A stretch of 64,000 bases of DNA from Calothrix sp. NIES-4101 (GCA_004296455.1 AP018280.1:4278001-4342000); one strand, 5' to 3'. Shown: positions 45,901 through 54,709, counted from the first letter of the stretch. Made by a program: numbers and translations. The notes: generated by a model from the letters alone, not told the origin.

Positions 45901-46576
45901 GGGGATTATCAAGCTTATCTGTCAAACCTGGTTCTAATGGTTCGACTTCATTTAAAGTAAAACCATTTAAGGCGATCGCGCGTCCAATATTAAAGGGAGT
46001 ACGGGTTTTATCTGTAATTAAATCAGAAGGTGTTGCTACTCCCAACAGCGCAAAAGTCAAACGTTTATGTTCGTGACAGGAACGGATCAGGGCAAAAAAG
46101 TCATCAGTATTAAACGACAAACTCAAGGTACTATCAATTTCATCAAAAAAAATCACTATCGGTTGCTCAATAAACTCTGGTAGAACTGATTGCAGCAATT
46201 CACCCAAACGTCCCACAGGGGAAAAATCTTGTCTTTGAGCTAACCAATTGCGGAGATTAATGTGTCCCGATAATCCCAAACTCCGCACCAATCGCATAAT
46301 TATATCTGCATACCACTGGTCAGCAGTAATATTGCTGTTACCAATTCCCGACAAATCCACCGTCGTGCAAATAATCCCATCTGCTTGCAATCGTTTCGCT
46401 ACCTGTACCCGCAAACTAGATTTTCCCATTTGCCGACAGTTGAGAACATAGCAAAACTCACCCGCCTTGAGAGCATTGTACAGTTCATCGTCAGCATAGC
46501 GAAACACATAACTGGGTGCATCAACAGGTAAACGACCGCCAACATGATATTCATAGGATGAAGTCATTTTTTGCAC
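42983..46576 (-). CDS. AAA-like ATPase / WD40 repeat protein (paralogue of the 7132 gene)
   Basis: 1197 residues. The AAA-like domain covers about 10-400: P-loop [14 protein letters not shown] and Walker [14 protein letters not shown], with [15 protein letters not shown] as in the 7132 protein. A membrane span ([20 protein letters not shown], about 473-492) follows. About 13 WD40 blades fill about 575-1150 ([20 protein letters not shown]). Unlike its paralogue it has almost no coiled coil between span and propeller. Its promoter carries the shared CTTAACTTTTC box. The long array of similar blades suggests recent internal duplication. Confidence 0.9.
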   Translation of the reverse strand: MQKMTSSYEYHVGGRLPVDAPSYVFRYADDELYNALKAGEFCYVLNCRQMGKSSLRVQVAKRLQADGIICTTVDLSGIGNSNITADQWYADIIMRLVRSLGLSGHINLRNWLAQRQDFSPVGRLGELLQSVLPEFIEQPIVIFFDEIDSTLSLSFNTDDFFALIRSCHEHKRLTFALLGVATPSDLITDKTRTPFNIGRAIALNGFTLNEVEPLEPGLTDKLDNPHAVLSEILVWTGGQPFLTQKLCQLVALYGEKRTGEEGGIISSCESPYLQKLMREILTQPEEIAQQVAAIARSHIIENWTAQDEPPHLRTIRDRLLTHEQRASRLLGLYLQILENGAVPADDSPEKIELLLSGLVVKKQGNLQVYNRIYQEVFNLEWVEKQLKRLRPYADLLNAWVTSNYQDENYLLRGQALVDAQIWAKGKSLSNLDYRFLAASEELEKREVQTALIASEQANQILLDAEKQAKNTIRRGLLGLSLVSVVALILLGVSSLLMWQTAQQKKQVTLGEIKALTISSEASFDSQQTFDALFSSLKAGIKFKQVGWQNGDLQLRVQVDKALRQSLYWVREENRLIGHGDVVTRVKFNPDGKTLASASWDKTVKIWQRDGKLLHTLRGHTDAVWSINYSPDGKLLVSSSRDKTAKIWRVADGKELVTLPNQDWVACVGFSPDGKMIASMEWNGTMRLWNLQGQQLKFFKTHNQPVVAIHFSPQGDRIATASRDGTAKIWSLDGQVLATLRGHDDWVMYVNFSRDSKSLITASRDKTAKLWNLHGEELATLQGHWDTVASAVFTRDGQTIATAGWDRSVRIWNRQGEQLQVLQGHQDAVWGVNFSKDNQTLASSGEDGTVRLWNLQGSNMGADINPPAWSKNLGESASTSISFNPTGQILGTTGRLNHATLWKLEGVEVRHITSLKGHSDTLRSLQFSPDGKTVVTASRDKTVKLWNLDGKELVTLPGHNADVRSAVFSPDGQTIASASWDNTAKLWNLAGKELVTLRGHQAGLRSVNFSPDGETIVTGSEDGTAKIWNRQGKELITLRGHQAGILAVAITPDNQTIATVSHDNTIKLWNFQGKLLQTIYCHQGAINSLIFNPDSKIFVTASEDKTIKLWTLDGNVLQTFGGHDAGIKSVSFNPNHQLLASSDSLGNVIFWHLDLNSHPDKLLKEGCDRVRNYLRNSANVKEDERGLCDGVGVNSPKR

Positions 46577-46624
46577 AGGTTTACCTGCCTTTCAATTACA
46601 AATTAATTCCTATTCTGTTCTATA

Positions 46625-46667
46625 TATATAGTTTGCTGGTGGTGCTGTCGATGTAGAAAAGTTAAGG
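46625..46667 (-). promoter_or_regulatory. Shared-type promoter of the AAA-like/WD40 gene
   Basis: Minus strand: CTTAACTTTTCTACATCGAC (46666 to 46647), then 16 bp, then TATATA (46630-46625), 48 bp before the start codon. As at 34.8 kb, TGAATTC precedes the box, extending the similarity outward. Confidence 0.65.
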
Positions 46668-46748
46668 AATTCACAACTTTATGGATAAACCACATTGATT
46701 TGAGATGAGATATTTGCAGCAAAGATAAAAAGTAGCGATCGCCTTCCT

Positions 46749-47153
46749 TCAAGTCACCAAGACCTTACGAAACACTATTTTGTCCTCACCCACTTGATAA
46801 AAATCCCGAATTCGCGCTTCCTCTTCAAAACCGCACTTGTGATAAAAATCTCGAACATACTTAAAACTTTCCAAACCGGAGGTTTCCACCAATAGTATTC
46901 GCTCCCCTCGTTCTACTAGCATTTTTTCGATCTGAGCTAAAAGTGCTGTACCTCTTCCCCGTTTCTGATATTTGGGATGGATAGCAATTAGATATAAATT
47001 CCACGTTCCTTCGGTCATTCTTTCCGGTGCAAAGTAGGCAACCCCGACCAAATCACGCTCGTCATCCGTGAGCCAAATGCCAGAACTATAGTATTTATAA
47101 AGTAGTGGGAGCATATTGCTCCCCACTGGTAGTAGCACTACTCCAAGTTTCAA
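46749..47153 (-). pseudogene. GNAT acetyltransferase, N-terminally truncated
   Basis: The frame contains most of a GNAT domain: DDERDLVGVAYFAPERMTEG, the acetyl-CoA loop LIAIHPKYQKRGRGTALLAQIE (Q/R-x-x-G-x-G/A as KRGRGTA) and YHKCGFEEEARIRDFY. The expected first about 50 residues are missing; instead the frame enters a hairpin repeat (47104-47127) near its 5' end, giving an artificial start. It lies between the AAA/WD40 gene and the 856-residue gene, all on the minus strand. Possibly a dead gene; the downstream domain could still fold if expressed. Confidence 0.65.
47104..47127. repeat. Hairpin repeat AGTGGGAGC...GCTCCCCACT
   Basis: Nine- to ten-base inverted arms around ATATT at the truncated 5' end of the GNAT gene. 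It belongs to the same GGGAGC-type palindromes as 39685-39701 and 60212-60231, and probably arrived by insertion or marks a deletion end. Confidence 0.5.
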
Positions 47154-47179
47154 AATGGACGAAGTTTAGAAAGTTCCTA

Positions 47180-49750
47180 TCAACCCCTAGGCAATAGCAA
47201 CTGCGCTAATGCTCTGGCGCTTTCCTGGGGTGCGTTAAAGTTGAATGCCAAATTTAGACGACGCGGTTGGTTCATATATACCATTTCTAATGCGATCGCC
47301 ACTTGACCGCTAGCAGCCACATCTAGGTTGGCGTTGAATTGAGCCGAGCGCACATCCAGTAAACTATTTAAACCTTGTTGGCTGATAAAAGTGTTGATTT
47401 GTGCTATTGCTCCCAGCGATCGCGTTGTGGTTTGTAGTATCTCACGGGCGCGATTCAGTCCAGTGTTAGCGAGGGAGAGGGAAGCATTGAGACTAACAAT
47501 TTCTGGATCTGCATCGATGGGTATCTGACTCACCCCATTACGAGCAGCCTGTAAGCTAGCTTCAAACCGTGATAAGGTTGCTTGAGCGGCTGGTAATCCT
47601 GCTTGTAATCCTGCAAGTTCTGTACCCAACCTTGCGGCTTGAGCAAGTGCCTCTGGATCGGGAATACATTGCCGTCCAATGAGGGGAATATCTGTACACC
47701 GTTGCTGACGCGAAAGGCGATTAATCTCCCGTTGCAGGTTTTGAATCCGACTGTTAAGACTGTTGAGACTATTACGGGCATTTGTCACATCTCGTTCGAG
47801 TTGTTGAATCCGTTGATTTGCAGTCGCTCGTTCCTGTTCTACAGTTTGTCGTCGCCGACGAATGCGATCGCTTAAGCGATTGACTTCCTGTTGGGCGCGA
47901 TCGACTTCTTGTTGAGCCGTATTAATACTATTGCTGGCATTACGAGCAACTTGTTGAATCTCCCGCGAAACATCATCCTTGAGGAACCGCAACAAGTCAT
48001 TTTGCATAGTTGCAGCAACCTGGAAATTACGGCGATCGCCAATACCAGGAGTTGTAACAACCAAAGCAGCCTCAAATCTATTGAACAGTCTTCCCGCTAT
48101 ATTGAAGCGTAATCCGGCTGTAGTTGCCTCGATACGCAATTCCTGGGTAATTCCCAATACAGAAACCAGTCCTGAAATGAATAGCTCAGAATTAACAGAG
48201 GGACCCAACCGTAAGCGGAGTTGAGGGTTTATTTCACCCTGAGTACCCCGAATTTGCAAAATCCCCGCTCCCAAATCGATCGCATCCATCACAGCTCGCA
48301 CTGTCAGCCCATCAAAGTAATCCACATTCACAAACGCATCTGCACCCCAACCCCAAACAGTCATCCGTCCTTGTAGAGTTACACCTGGTTCGCGGAACAA
48401 CACCTGACCAATTTGGGTGGGCACTGGCACAATATTAACTTTAACGTCTTCCATCTGGGCATTAACAACCGTTTCCAAAGGTTGCCGCACCTCTGCTGGT
48501 AGGGCATTATAGGCGACAAAGGTGGGTGCAGTCATGGCACTCATCAATTGTAGGAAAGTTAAGCGATCGGTTGACCCTGCCAAAACAAACTCATCGGGGT
48601 CATTACTATCTACCAAAATCGATATACTGCCATCAATATCTCCCAGACGCAAGTTACCATGCAAACCAATGTTGTCAATCCAGGGTGAGGAATAGGTAAG
48701 CCCCAGTTGCAGGGAGAGTTGACGTATGATGATGCCAGGAATACCAAAGGGATTAACCCATTCATCGGTATTTTGAATTTCCCCAGTGAGTTCACCTTCC
48801 GGGCTACGTCCGGTACCATTGAGAGTAAAGAAACTGGTGAGGGATTCAGCTTCAGTCCGCACACCACCAGTGAAAACTAGGCGAGTCAGTTGCCCTTTTT
48901 CCCGTAGTGTCACAACAATATCTTGGGCAATACCTAACTGCGCTTCTGGGGGCGCTCCGGAAATTTCTAACCCCACATCCGAACGTGAAAAACTAATCTG
49001 GAAATTCTCACCCTGAATCAAATCAGTATTGGTTCGCACCGACCCTTCCAGTACATACTTAGGTAATGACTCATCTACCGTTAGGGCTGCGTGAACTGCC
49101 AACTGTCTGACATGGAGCAGTCCCCCCACCAATTCCCAAGTGCGATCGCCTGAATTCTCTACCTCCACATTGCCGTAGAAGTTAAATCCCCGATTGATAG
49201 CCGCATCTAAGCGTGGATCGTAGGCTTGGTCACTGGAAGATAAAATGATTGCAGGAGCAGTAAACCGCATTGCTCGAACAATCGGAATATCAGGAAAGAC
49301 ATTGCCAATTCCCCAGGAAGGTACTTGATTCGCCAGTTCTGGTAAGGGTTCAAATTTGAGAATGGCATGAGGAACACCCTTGAATAGGAAAAATTCGGCT
49401 GTGAGCAACACTCGATCCAAACCCAGGTAAGTTACTTCACCAGTGATTCTCGTCTTCGTATTTTCAGGAGTCGCTACGCGAACGCCACTTTCAATTTCCC
49501 GTCCAGGATCACCTACTAATCCCGGTTGTCCTTCGATAAACTCAATCGTGGGATTCTCAATTTCCACGAATACATTGACCACACCACCAACAATCTCGCC
49601 TAAAACATTAAACGCACCCAGAAGGTCACCACTTAATTGCAGTCGATTACCTTCTACACTTTCCCGTAATCTTTGCATCAAAGCATAATGAGGTAATGAT
49701 ATCCCCATTGCTGTTTCCATTGCCATCAATGCACGCTCTATCGATTGCAT
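47180..49750 (-). CDS. Large beta-rich/coiled-coil protein, unknown function
   Basis: 856 residues from the ATG at 49748-49750, chosen because GGAGTTGATT precedes it. There is no signal peptide. About 600 residues are beta-rich with repeating blocks such as GEVTYLGLDRVLLTAEFF and GRMTVWGWGADAFVNVDY, suggesting a repeated elongated domain. Residues about 600-740 form a coiled coil (QQEVDRAQQEVNRLSDRIRR) interrupted by a cysteine pair region (RCTDIPLIGRQCIPD), and a short beta tail ends the protein. I do not recognise the family. It has its own copy of the shared promoter and probably a structural or lipid-binding role, which is a guess. Confidence 0.72.
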   Translation of the reverse strand: MQSIERALMAMETAMGISLPHYALMQRLRESVEGNRLQLSGDLLGAFNVLGEIVGGVVNVFVEIENPTIEFIEGQPGLVGDPGREIESGVRVATPENTKTRITGEVTYLGLDRVLLTAEFFLFKGVPHAILKFEPLPELANQVPSWGIGNVFPDIPIVRAMRFTAPAIILSSSDQAYDPRLDAAINRGFNFYGNVEVENSGDRTWELVGGLLHVRQLAVHAALTVDESLPKYVLEGSVRTNTDLIQGENFQISFSRSDVGLEISGAPPEAQLGIAQDIVVTLREKGQLTRLVFTGGVRTEAESLTSFFTLNGTGRSPEGELTGEIQNTDEWVNPFGIPGIIIRQLSLQLGLTYSSPWIDNIGLHGNLRLGDIDGSISILVDSNDPDEFVLAGSTDRLTFLQLMSAMTAPTFVAYNALPAEVRQPLETVVNAQMEDVKVNIVPVPTQIGQVLFREPGVTLQGRMTVWGWGADAFVNVDYFDGLTVRAVMDAIDLGAGILQIRGTQGEINPQLRLRLGPSVNSELFISGLVSVLGITQELRIEATTAGLRFNIAGRLFNRFEAALVVTTPGIGDRRNFQVAATMQNDLLRFLKDDVSREIQQVARNASNSINTAQQEVDRAQQEVNRLSDRIRRRRQTVEQERATANQRIQQLERDVTNARNSLNSLNSRIQNLQREINRLSRQQRCTDIPLIGRQCIPDPEALAQAARLGTELAGLQAGLPAAQATLSRFEASLQAARNGVSQIPIDADPEIVSLNASLSLANTGLNRAREILQTTTRSLGAIAQINTFISQQGLNSLLDVRSAQFNANLDVAASGQVAIALEMVYMNQPRRLNLAFNFNAPQESARALAQLLLPRG

Positions 49751-49784
49751 AATCAACTCCGTAAAATTAACTGAATGATTCAGT

Positions 49785-49827
49785 TTTACAAGGATTCATT
49801 GATAGGGTCGATACAGAAAAATTAGGG
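49785..49827 (-). promoter_or_regulatory. Shared-type promoter of the 856-residue protein gene
   Basis: Minus strand: CCTAATTTTTCTGTATCGAC (49826 to 49807), then 16 bp, then TGTAAA (49790-49785), 34 bp before the start codon. The upstream box differs at a few bases (AATTTTTC for AACTTTTC) and the -10 is the weakest of the five. Confidence 0.5.
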
Positions 49828-49957
49828 ACTTGAGCGTGAATAGCTTTCTTAACTTTTATGGGCGATCGCTCAAATCAGACACCACTTATTCCATAGATTT
49901 AAGAACAAAGCATATACTTTTTGCTTCACTTTTCTTCTCCTCCTCAACAGGGTTTGA

Positions 49958-50588
49958 ATAATCGCAACCCCACTCAGCTAAAATCATTCACCTAGCAACA
50001 CACGGGTTATTCGATGACTTACGCGGTTTGGGGAGTGCGATCACTTTAGCATCTTCTGGTAAAGATGATGGTTTGCTAACTGCGGAAGAAATTTTGAATT
50101 TTAAACAAGAACTGAACGCTGACTTAGTTGTTCTCAGCGCTTGTGACACAGGTAGAGGAAGAATTACAGGTGACGGGGTAATTGGCTTATCACGCGCTTT
50201 CATTAGTATATAAATACCAAGCGTTGTTTTCTCCCTGTGGGCTGTACCTAGGCTGTTGACTCTGTGCCTTATTTGGGATTTTGTTCATACAAAAAACGTG
50301 ACTATTCACGAAGGCTGTAAAGCTTATTTAACCGGGCTTTTGATGGACAATTTAACGTCACGTACAAAATTACTAGAAACCGCTCAAATTTTAACAAAGT
50401 ACACAGCCTAGGCTGTACCTGATGGTGAAACAGCATTTTTGATGGAAAAATTCTACGAAAATTGGCTACAAAATATTGACAAACAAGACAAAGCAATAGC
50501 ATTACGAAATGCGATGCTGACAACGAAGGAGAAATATCCAAATCCCCGTCAGTGGGCAGCATTTACCTTGATTGGGGAAGCTGAGTAA
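49958..50588 (+). pseudogene. CHAT-domain protease C-terminal fragment, with stop and insertion
   Basis: The plus frame reads AKIIHLATHGLFDDLRGLGSAI, LLTAEEILNF, LVVLSACDTGRGRITGDGVIGLSRAF, then an in-frame TAA, then PSVVFSLWAVP and, after a 161-bp insert, GETAFLMEKFYENWLQ and NPRQWAAFTLIGEAE. H of ATHG and C of SACDTG are the catalytic pair of CHAT (caspase-like) proteases. The N-terminal TPR part is absent. It was broken by a stop codon and by the MITE-like insertion, so the gene is dead. Confidence 0.82.
50250..50410. mobile_element. 161-bp MITE-like insert in the CHAT pseudogene
   Basis: The insert is flanked by an exact 10-bp direct repeat GGCTGTACCT (50240-50249 and 50411-50420), consistent with a target duplication. 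Its ends, AGGCTGTTGACTCTGTG and the inverse of the right end (AGGCTGTGTACTTTGTT), match at 13 of 17 positions. No gene is inside. Removing it with one copy of the repeat restores the CHAT reading frame (AVPDGETAF). Confidence 0.75.
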
Positions 50589-51147
50589 GTAAAAATAAAG
50601 TATTTAGCACTTGCAGTATGGACATTATCAATTGTGATCGCAATTCTGCCTTGCTCTCAAATCATCCAAAAGCTTATCTAAGCTATGAACACTAATAGTT
50701 ATTTCAATCAGTGGACAATCCGTAGTAAAAACTTTATAGATTTCCCCCGATTCCATTTCATAAAAGTTGACAATTAATCCTTCACGTTTGGCATAACTCA
50801 GTTTTTTGATTGGTTCTGGAAGCATCTGACATACAGATTTTCTTTCCAACTCTGAGAGCATCTTCCAAGCTTCTTCTTTTACTAGTTGATATTGATACAA
50901 ACCCCTCCGCACATCTGCATAATCTGAAGCGTGACGCAGTATATCTGCAAGAATTACTGCATCTTTAACTGGTGTTTGATTTTTGACTAAGATTAGACAT
51001 CTCCAATAAATACCAAACCCCTGCTATCAAAAGCTTTCAGTCTGTAAATGCAACTATGATTTTTTCGCAATTAGATACGATAAAATAGGGATTTGATATA
51101 TTTGATGATAGTAATAGGGCAAAAATATGTAAAATTCTGCACGAATT

Positions 51148-52198
51148 TTAGCCAGATGCCGAAAGATTTATTACATTTGGTAATATCAGCGCTTTAATTC
51201 TCAATCTTACTAATCCACAAACAGTCAGAATTACTTGCTCATATTTTTGAGGTTTAAGTCTAAATCTTTCTTGGACAACTCGGAATATCTTTACCGAACG
51301 GATTCGGTGTTCTACCAATACCCTTTTAGATGAAAATTTCTTATTTTGTTGTTTTTGTTCAACTGTTAACTTCCCATTTTTTGGTTTTTTAATTGGAGTG
51401 TCAATTAAATCTTCTCCTTGATAAGCTAAGTCACCTTTAAATCTTTGCTTTGGATGGAAATTATCCCTATTTTCTCGAAACAAAGTTATGTCATGTTTCG
51501 GTCCAGGCTCACCAGCCACGACATCAACAATATCACGAGAATTTGGCAGGATAGCCATTTGAGTTTTAAATGTATGTTTACATGCCTTTCCAGAGTAATA
51601 TTTTTCCTGCTCTTTATTGTGTCCAGGTCTTTCCCTGACTTGCTCATAGCTATCTATAATTAATTCGTAGTCGGTTAAAATTTCTTGAACTGTTTCGTAG
51701 TCAGTATCATTTTTTTTTACTTGTTCAAGCAAACTAAGTAAGTCGGCGTTAAAAAATCAACCTATGTAACGAAGTGTAAAGCCAACAAAGAGCTTATAAA
51801 AGAATCGTTCCAGGCTTTTTACAAAACTCAACATACCTTGGTTTTATCGTGCCGACTTACTTAGAAGGTAATAAATCTCTTAACAATGGCAACCAATAGT
51901 GAAAAGTCGAATTTGCTGTTGATTCGCTGACTCCAAATTGAATACCAATCACTTGAAACGTCATCAGATGCCGGAGATAAACTAAAGTCAATATCACTTG
52001 TTCTTTAGTCGATAATATTGGCTGTCTTCCACCACCTTTTTCAATTAGTCTCACTTTTTTATTTTCTAGTAAAACTTGTTTCTCGTTATGCAAGATTTCT
52101 GCATTTTTAATCAGATTTTCTAGTTCAGTATAATTTAAACCAATTAATCGTTTTGTCTCTTGAGGATGCTCTTCGATGTAATTCAGTATATCGCTCAT
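51148..52198 (-). pseudogene. IS5-family transposase split by MITE
   Basis: The N-terminal part (52198 to 51857) has an HTH region (GGGRQPILSTKEQVILTLVY, FQVIGIQFGVSESTANSTFH). The C-terminal part (51732 to 51148) has the DDE core: LIIDSYEQ, FKGDLAYQGEDL and VLVEHRIRSVKIFRVVQERFR. Removing the MITE with one TA joins LLRDLLPS to SLLEQVKKND without frame change, giving about 310 residues, a normal length for DDE_Tnp_4 (HARBI1-like) transposases. Both breaks are therefore due to the MITE alone, a recent event; the element is immobile on its own. Confidence 0.88.
51737..51861 (-). mobile_element. 125-bp MITE, copy 2 (TA target duplication)
   Basis: Reverse complement of the copy at 4288-4412 and identical to it over all 125 bases. 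TA flanks it at 51735-51736 and 51862-51863. Its insertion into the transposase of an IS that itself sits in another gene makes it the youngest of the three layers here. Confidence 0.92.
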
Positions 52199-53202
52199 TT
52201 TTTTGTGCTAAAAAGACCCTATTATATTCTTTTACCACAAAATATTTATATTTTGGAGATGTCTATTTCTGGTTGTGCATCGATCGCTTCTGCAACATCA
52301 CTCTCTCGACAGTCAATATCTGACTCTTGAGGTTCTTCAAGATATTCGGAGCCAGTATATTCTTTTGATTCTTCTCCATCCCTCTGCCACAGGGTTTCAA
52401 ATTCTTCTTGTTTAGATTCCCAGTTTATTTTCTTAGCCACATCTCCCAAATCACTTATCAAATTTTCTTCCGCAGGCTTTGCTGCCACAAAATCATCAAT
52501 TTCATCTTGGGTGATTTCGGTTTGCTGTTTTTCGTATAAATCCGCGATCGCCATCCGGACAATACGCTGTGGTGACAATCCCGTTTGTTCTATCAACTTC
52601 TCAGTCAGCACTCCCGTTTGCTGGTCATCTTCCATAATCTTGCCGAAGGTGTAATAGCGATTACCATCAGTTGTAGCTCGCCAATTTCCTTCTTTTTTAT
52701 CTCGACTCTGGGATTTGAGAAATGCCCTTCTCTCTTCAATTAGTTCCAATACTTCAGTGCAGCTAAATTGGCGATATCCTTGCAACTCGTGAATCAATAC
52801 TTTGTAGTTGCGTGAGCATAGACGTAATAGTACTGGCACTGGTAACACAGCTAAATCTTCAGGACGATTAACAAAAGCTTGGAAATGTTCGGCAATTTTG
52901 AGCGATCGCTTTTCCTCTGTATTCCCCTTATCCCAAGCATATTCTGATAATAATGCCCGGTATTCTCGCTTGTTGTGGGTTTGCTTGCATTCGTAGAGTA
53001 GGAAAGCTGTGTGCAAATACTCCAAGGTACTTTGCTCAATATGCACCGTGGGGTTGGAGTTGATTTGATGTTGTTGTTCGTAACTTTCGGTTGCAATAGT
53101 TAGTGCATTCATGGTAGATTCGCTTTGCTTTTATTTGATTCTTGGTCTGTACAAAAGACCAATTTCTCTAATTTGACCAACTTGAATAGCTGAAAAGATA
53201 AC

Positions 53203-53793
53203 TCAGGCTGCTTTGTGCCATGTGTTCGATGTTTGCGCTTGGGAAATCGCTGCGATTGCGTAAGCCAAGGTGTGTTTGTGAATGCGGGGCATTTTACGAA
53301 AAGAGATATCTTGTCCCCAATCCTGGACTGATTTGCTGCCGATGTGCAGAACTTGGGTGAGAGTTCTGATGCAGGTTCCCCGAAAGTTGGCATGGGAGAC
53401 AGTTTGCAATATTTGCTGTTCTGTTAAACCGTTGAGGAGAATTTTTTCGAGAAAGGTTTGAGCATCAATCGAAGGTGGTTTGTATTCACCTTTGAGAATG
53501 CTGTTTAACTGATAAGGAATAATCCCGGCTGTGTGGATATAAGCCAGGGTGATTTTGCAGTAATTGGGCATTCCATCAAAATTGAGGTCACTTCCCCATT
53601 TGCGAACTGTTGGACGTTGAATGTCGAAGACAGCGCAGAGTACGGTGATGCATTTTTTGCGGTATTGGGAGTCGGTTTCTTCTTCTAGCAGCTCTGTGGG
53701 GGTTAAATCAGCGATACCGAAGCAATAGCGCAGGAATTGTCGGGGTTCTAAGCCTTGGTTTGGCAGGTATTTGAGAGGATTGTAGTTGTTCAT
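53203..53793 (-). CDS. HTH-like protein of plasmid type, unknown function
   Basis: 196 residues made of two similar halves, each ending in an HTH-like pattern: ITVLCAVFDIQRPTVRKWGSDLNFDGMP and IRTLTQVLHIGSKSVQDWGQDISFRKMP. The duplicated V-x-x-W-G-x-D-x-x-F-x-x-M-P motif is striking and implies an internal duplication with two binding units. It lies 90 bp upstream of the IS-split gene on the same strand, and its own promoter region holds the CTTTAAAG palindromes. I do not recognise the family; a DNA-binding regulator is likely. Confidence 0.65.
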   Translation of the reverse strand: MNNYNPLKYLPNQGLEPRQFLRYCFGIADLTPTELLEEETDSQYRKKCITVLCAVFDIQRPTVRKWGSDLNFDGMPNYCKITLAYIHTAGIIPYQLNSILKGEYKPPSIDAQTFLEKILLNGLTEQQILQTVSHANFRGTCIRTLTQVLHIGSKSVQDWGQDISFRKMPRIHKHTLAYAIAAISQAQTSNTWHKAA

Positions 53794-53934
53794 GGCAGAA
53801 ATTCCAGACAGGTCAAAGGTTGACTCAAATATTTAACTTTTCCAGACAAAGCTGAAATTGAATACTTTCTTGCTTCTTCCTCGGTTCATAAATTGTATTT
53901 TTATAAAATTAACTCTATAGATTCCCTGAAGAAT

Positions 53935-53981
53935 CTTTAAAGCATCTTTAAAGTTAGAATAGCATAATAGAATCTTTAAAG
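53935..53981. promoter_or_regulatory. Three CTTTAAAG palindromes in a divergent promoter region
   Basis: Perfect 8-bp palindromes at 53935-53942, 53946-53953 and 53974-53981, two of them inside a 16-bp direct repeat GAATCTTTAAAGCATC (53931 and 53970). They lie between the HTH-like gene (leftward) and the ribbon-helix-helix gene at 54023 (rightward), 42 bp before the latter. Spacing of 11 bp between the first two fits cooperative RHH dimers. The operator role is inferred. Confidence 0.55.
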
Positions 53982-54022
53982 CATCACTGGAACATCGCAA
54001 GAGATAATAAGGATGTACATTA

Positions 54023-54283
54023 ATGAAGACACAGCGAGAAGAAGTATTAGACATGGCAGAGGATAACGTTCGGTTTTCAATTACCCTATCCCCCTATGAC
54101 TTTCGGAAGTTAAAGCTTTGGGCAAAACTCCGGGGTCGCTCCCCTGCTGCTTTTGCCGCTCAAATCATCGCTGCAAGGATAGAAGCCAATTTTGAAACTA
54201 TTAACCAGCAACTCGACGAATATGCAAGGTATAAGAATATTTCTATCGAGGAATTGGAAGCTAGTCTTGATTCTGATGGTTAG
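54023..54283 (+). CDS. Ribbon-helix-helix (CopG-like) regulator
   Basis: 86 residues. The N-terminal strand VRFSITLSPYDFRKLKLWAK followed by GRSPAAFAAQIIAARIE matches an RHH (Arc/MetJ) DNA-binding domain; the C-terminal part is a charged helix. AAGGATG precedes the ATG; a second in-frame ATG (54053) right before the domain is possible. It could be the repressor of its own promoter with the CTTTAAAG boxes. No toxin gene follows directly, so a toxin-antitoxin role is not supported. Confidence 0.72.
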   Translation: MKTQREEVLDMAEDNVRFSITLSPYDFRKLKLWAKLRGRSPAAFAAQIIAARIEANFETINQQLDEYARYKNISIEELEASLDSDG

Positions 54284-54496
54284 GTAATTTACTCTTGTTA
54301 GCCGCTTTTTGTAACTAGATTTTTAGTCATCTTGTTTCATAGGAGTAGTTTTGCTTTTCGATTTACCTAAAGAATGGTCTTTGGGTAGATGTTTGGACAC
54401 GTCAACTAGAACGCTCATCGTTTATACAGTTATTTTACATCTAAAAAGATGCTATATCGCAGCAATAAGTAATTCAGATCGAAGGTACGATGAAAC

Positions 54497-54709
54497 ATGA
54501 AAGCTAGAAGAAAATCTGTTGTGACCAAAAGAATTAGCGTTTCTATCCCCGATTTGACCCACGAGAAGTTACAGAAGTGGGCAGACATTGAAGGCACAAG
54601 CTTGGCTGACCTAGCATCTTATTTGTTGCGTAGGGACGTGGAAATAGCAGAGGAGCAGGGCAAGATTAAATATCCAGATGAGAATGGGAATAAGAAATCT
54701 CAGTCTTAG
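54497..54709 (+). CDS. Ribbon-helix-helix (CopG-like) small protein
   Basis: 70 residues: KRISVSIPDLTHEKLQKWAD (strand and first helix) and TSLADLASYLLRRDVE (second helix) form an RHH domain, followed by an acidic tail. It is the second of three RHH genes within 1.2 kb and has its own ribosome-site-like GATCGAAGGTACG upstream. Probably a transcription regulator of plasmid or accessory type. No partner gene is recognised. Confidence 0.68.
   Translation: MKARRKSVVTKRISVSIPDLTHEKLQKWADIEGTSLADLASYLLRRDVEIAEEQGKIKYPDENGNKKSQS

Larger units (their letters stand above)
50996..52263 (-). mobile_element. IS5-family element (HARBI1-like transposase), itself interrupted
   Basis: Ends GACATCTCCAA (50996) and the inverse TTGGAGATGTC (to 52263) are flanked by TA on each side (50994-50995, 52264-52265), the target duplication of many IS5-family members. 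The element is 1268 bp, or 1141 bp without the MITE and its extra TA. It carries one transposase gene on the minus strand, interrupted by the MITE at 51737-51861. Confidence 0.85.
50628..53112 (-). pseudogene. Plasmid-type gene of unknown function, split by IS5-family element
   Basis: The 5' part (53112 to 52264) gives 283 residues (MNALTIATESYEQQ ... AIDAQPE) including an HTH-like stretch LIEQTGLSPQRIVRMAIADLY. The 3' part (50993 to 50628) continues ILVKNQTPVKDAVILADILR to the stop. Removing the IS with one TA joins the two parts in frame, giving about 405 residues. The protein is acidic and resembles proteins encoded near plasmid replication or partition genes, but I do not know the family. 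Upstream on the same strand is the 53203 gene. The insertion surely inactivates it, although the 288-residue 5' product could still be made. Confidence 0.7.

Noticed and set aside
50302-50562. Minus-strand 86-codon frame across the CHAT pseudogene insert
   Set aside because: Composed of antisense CHAT sequence and MITE sequence; not a gene.
54323-54418. 31-codon minus-strand frame beginning MSVLVDVSKHLPKDHS
   Set aside because: Starts with ATG and looks protein-like, but is very short, has no ribosome site and no recognised relative; left out as a gene.
54023-54709. Toxin-antitoxin operon
   Set aside because: RHH genes resemble antitoxins, but no toxin-like gene follows any of them closely.
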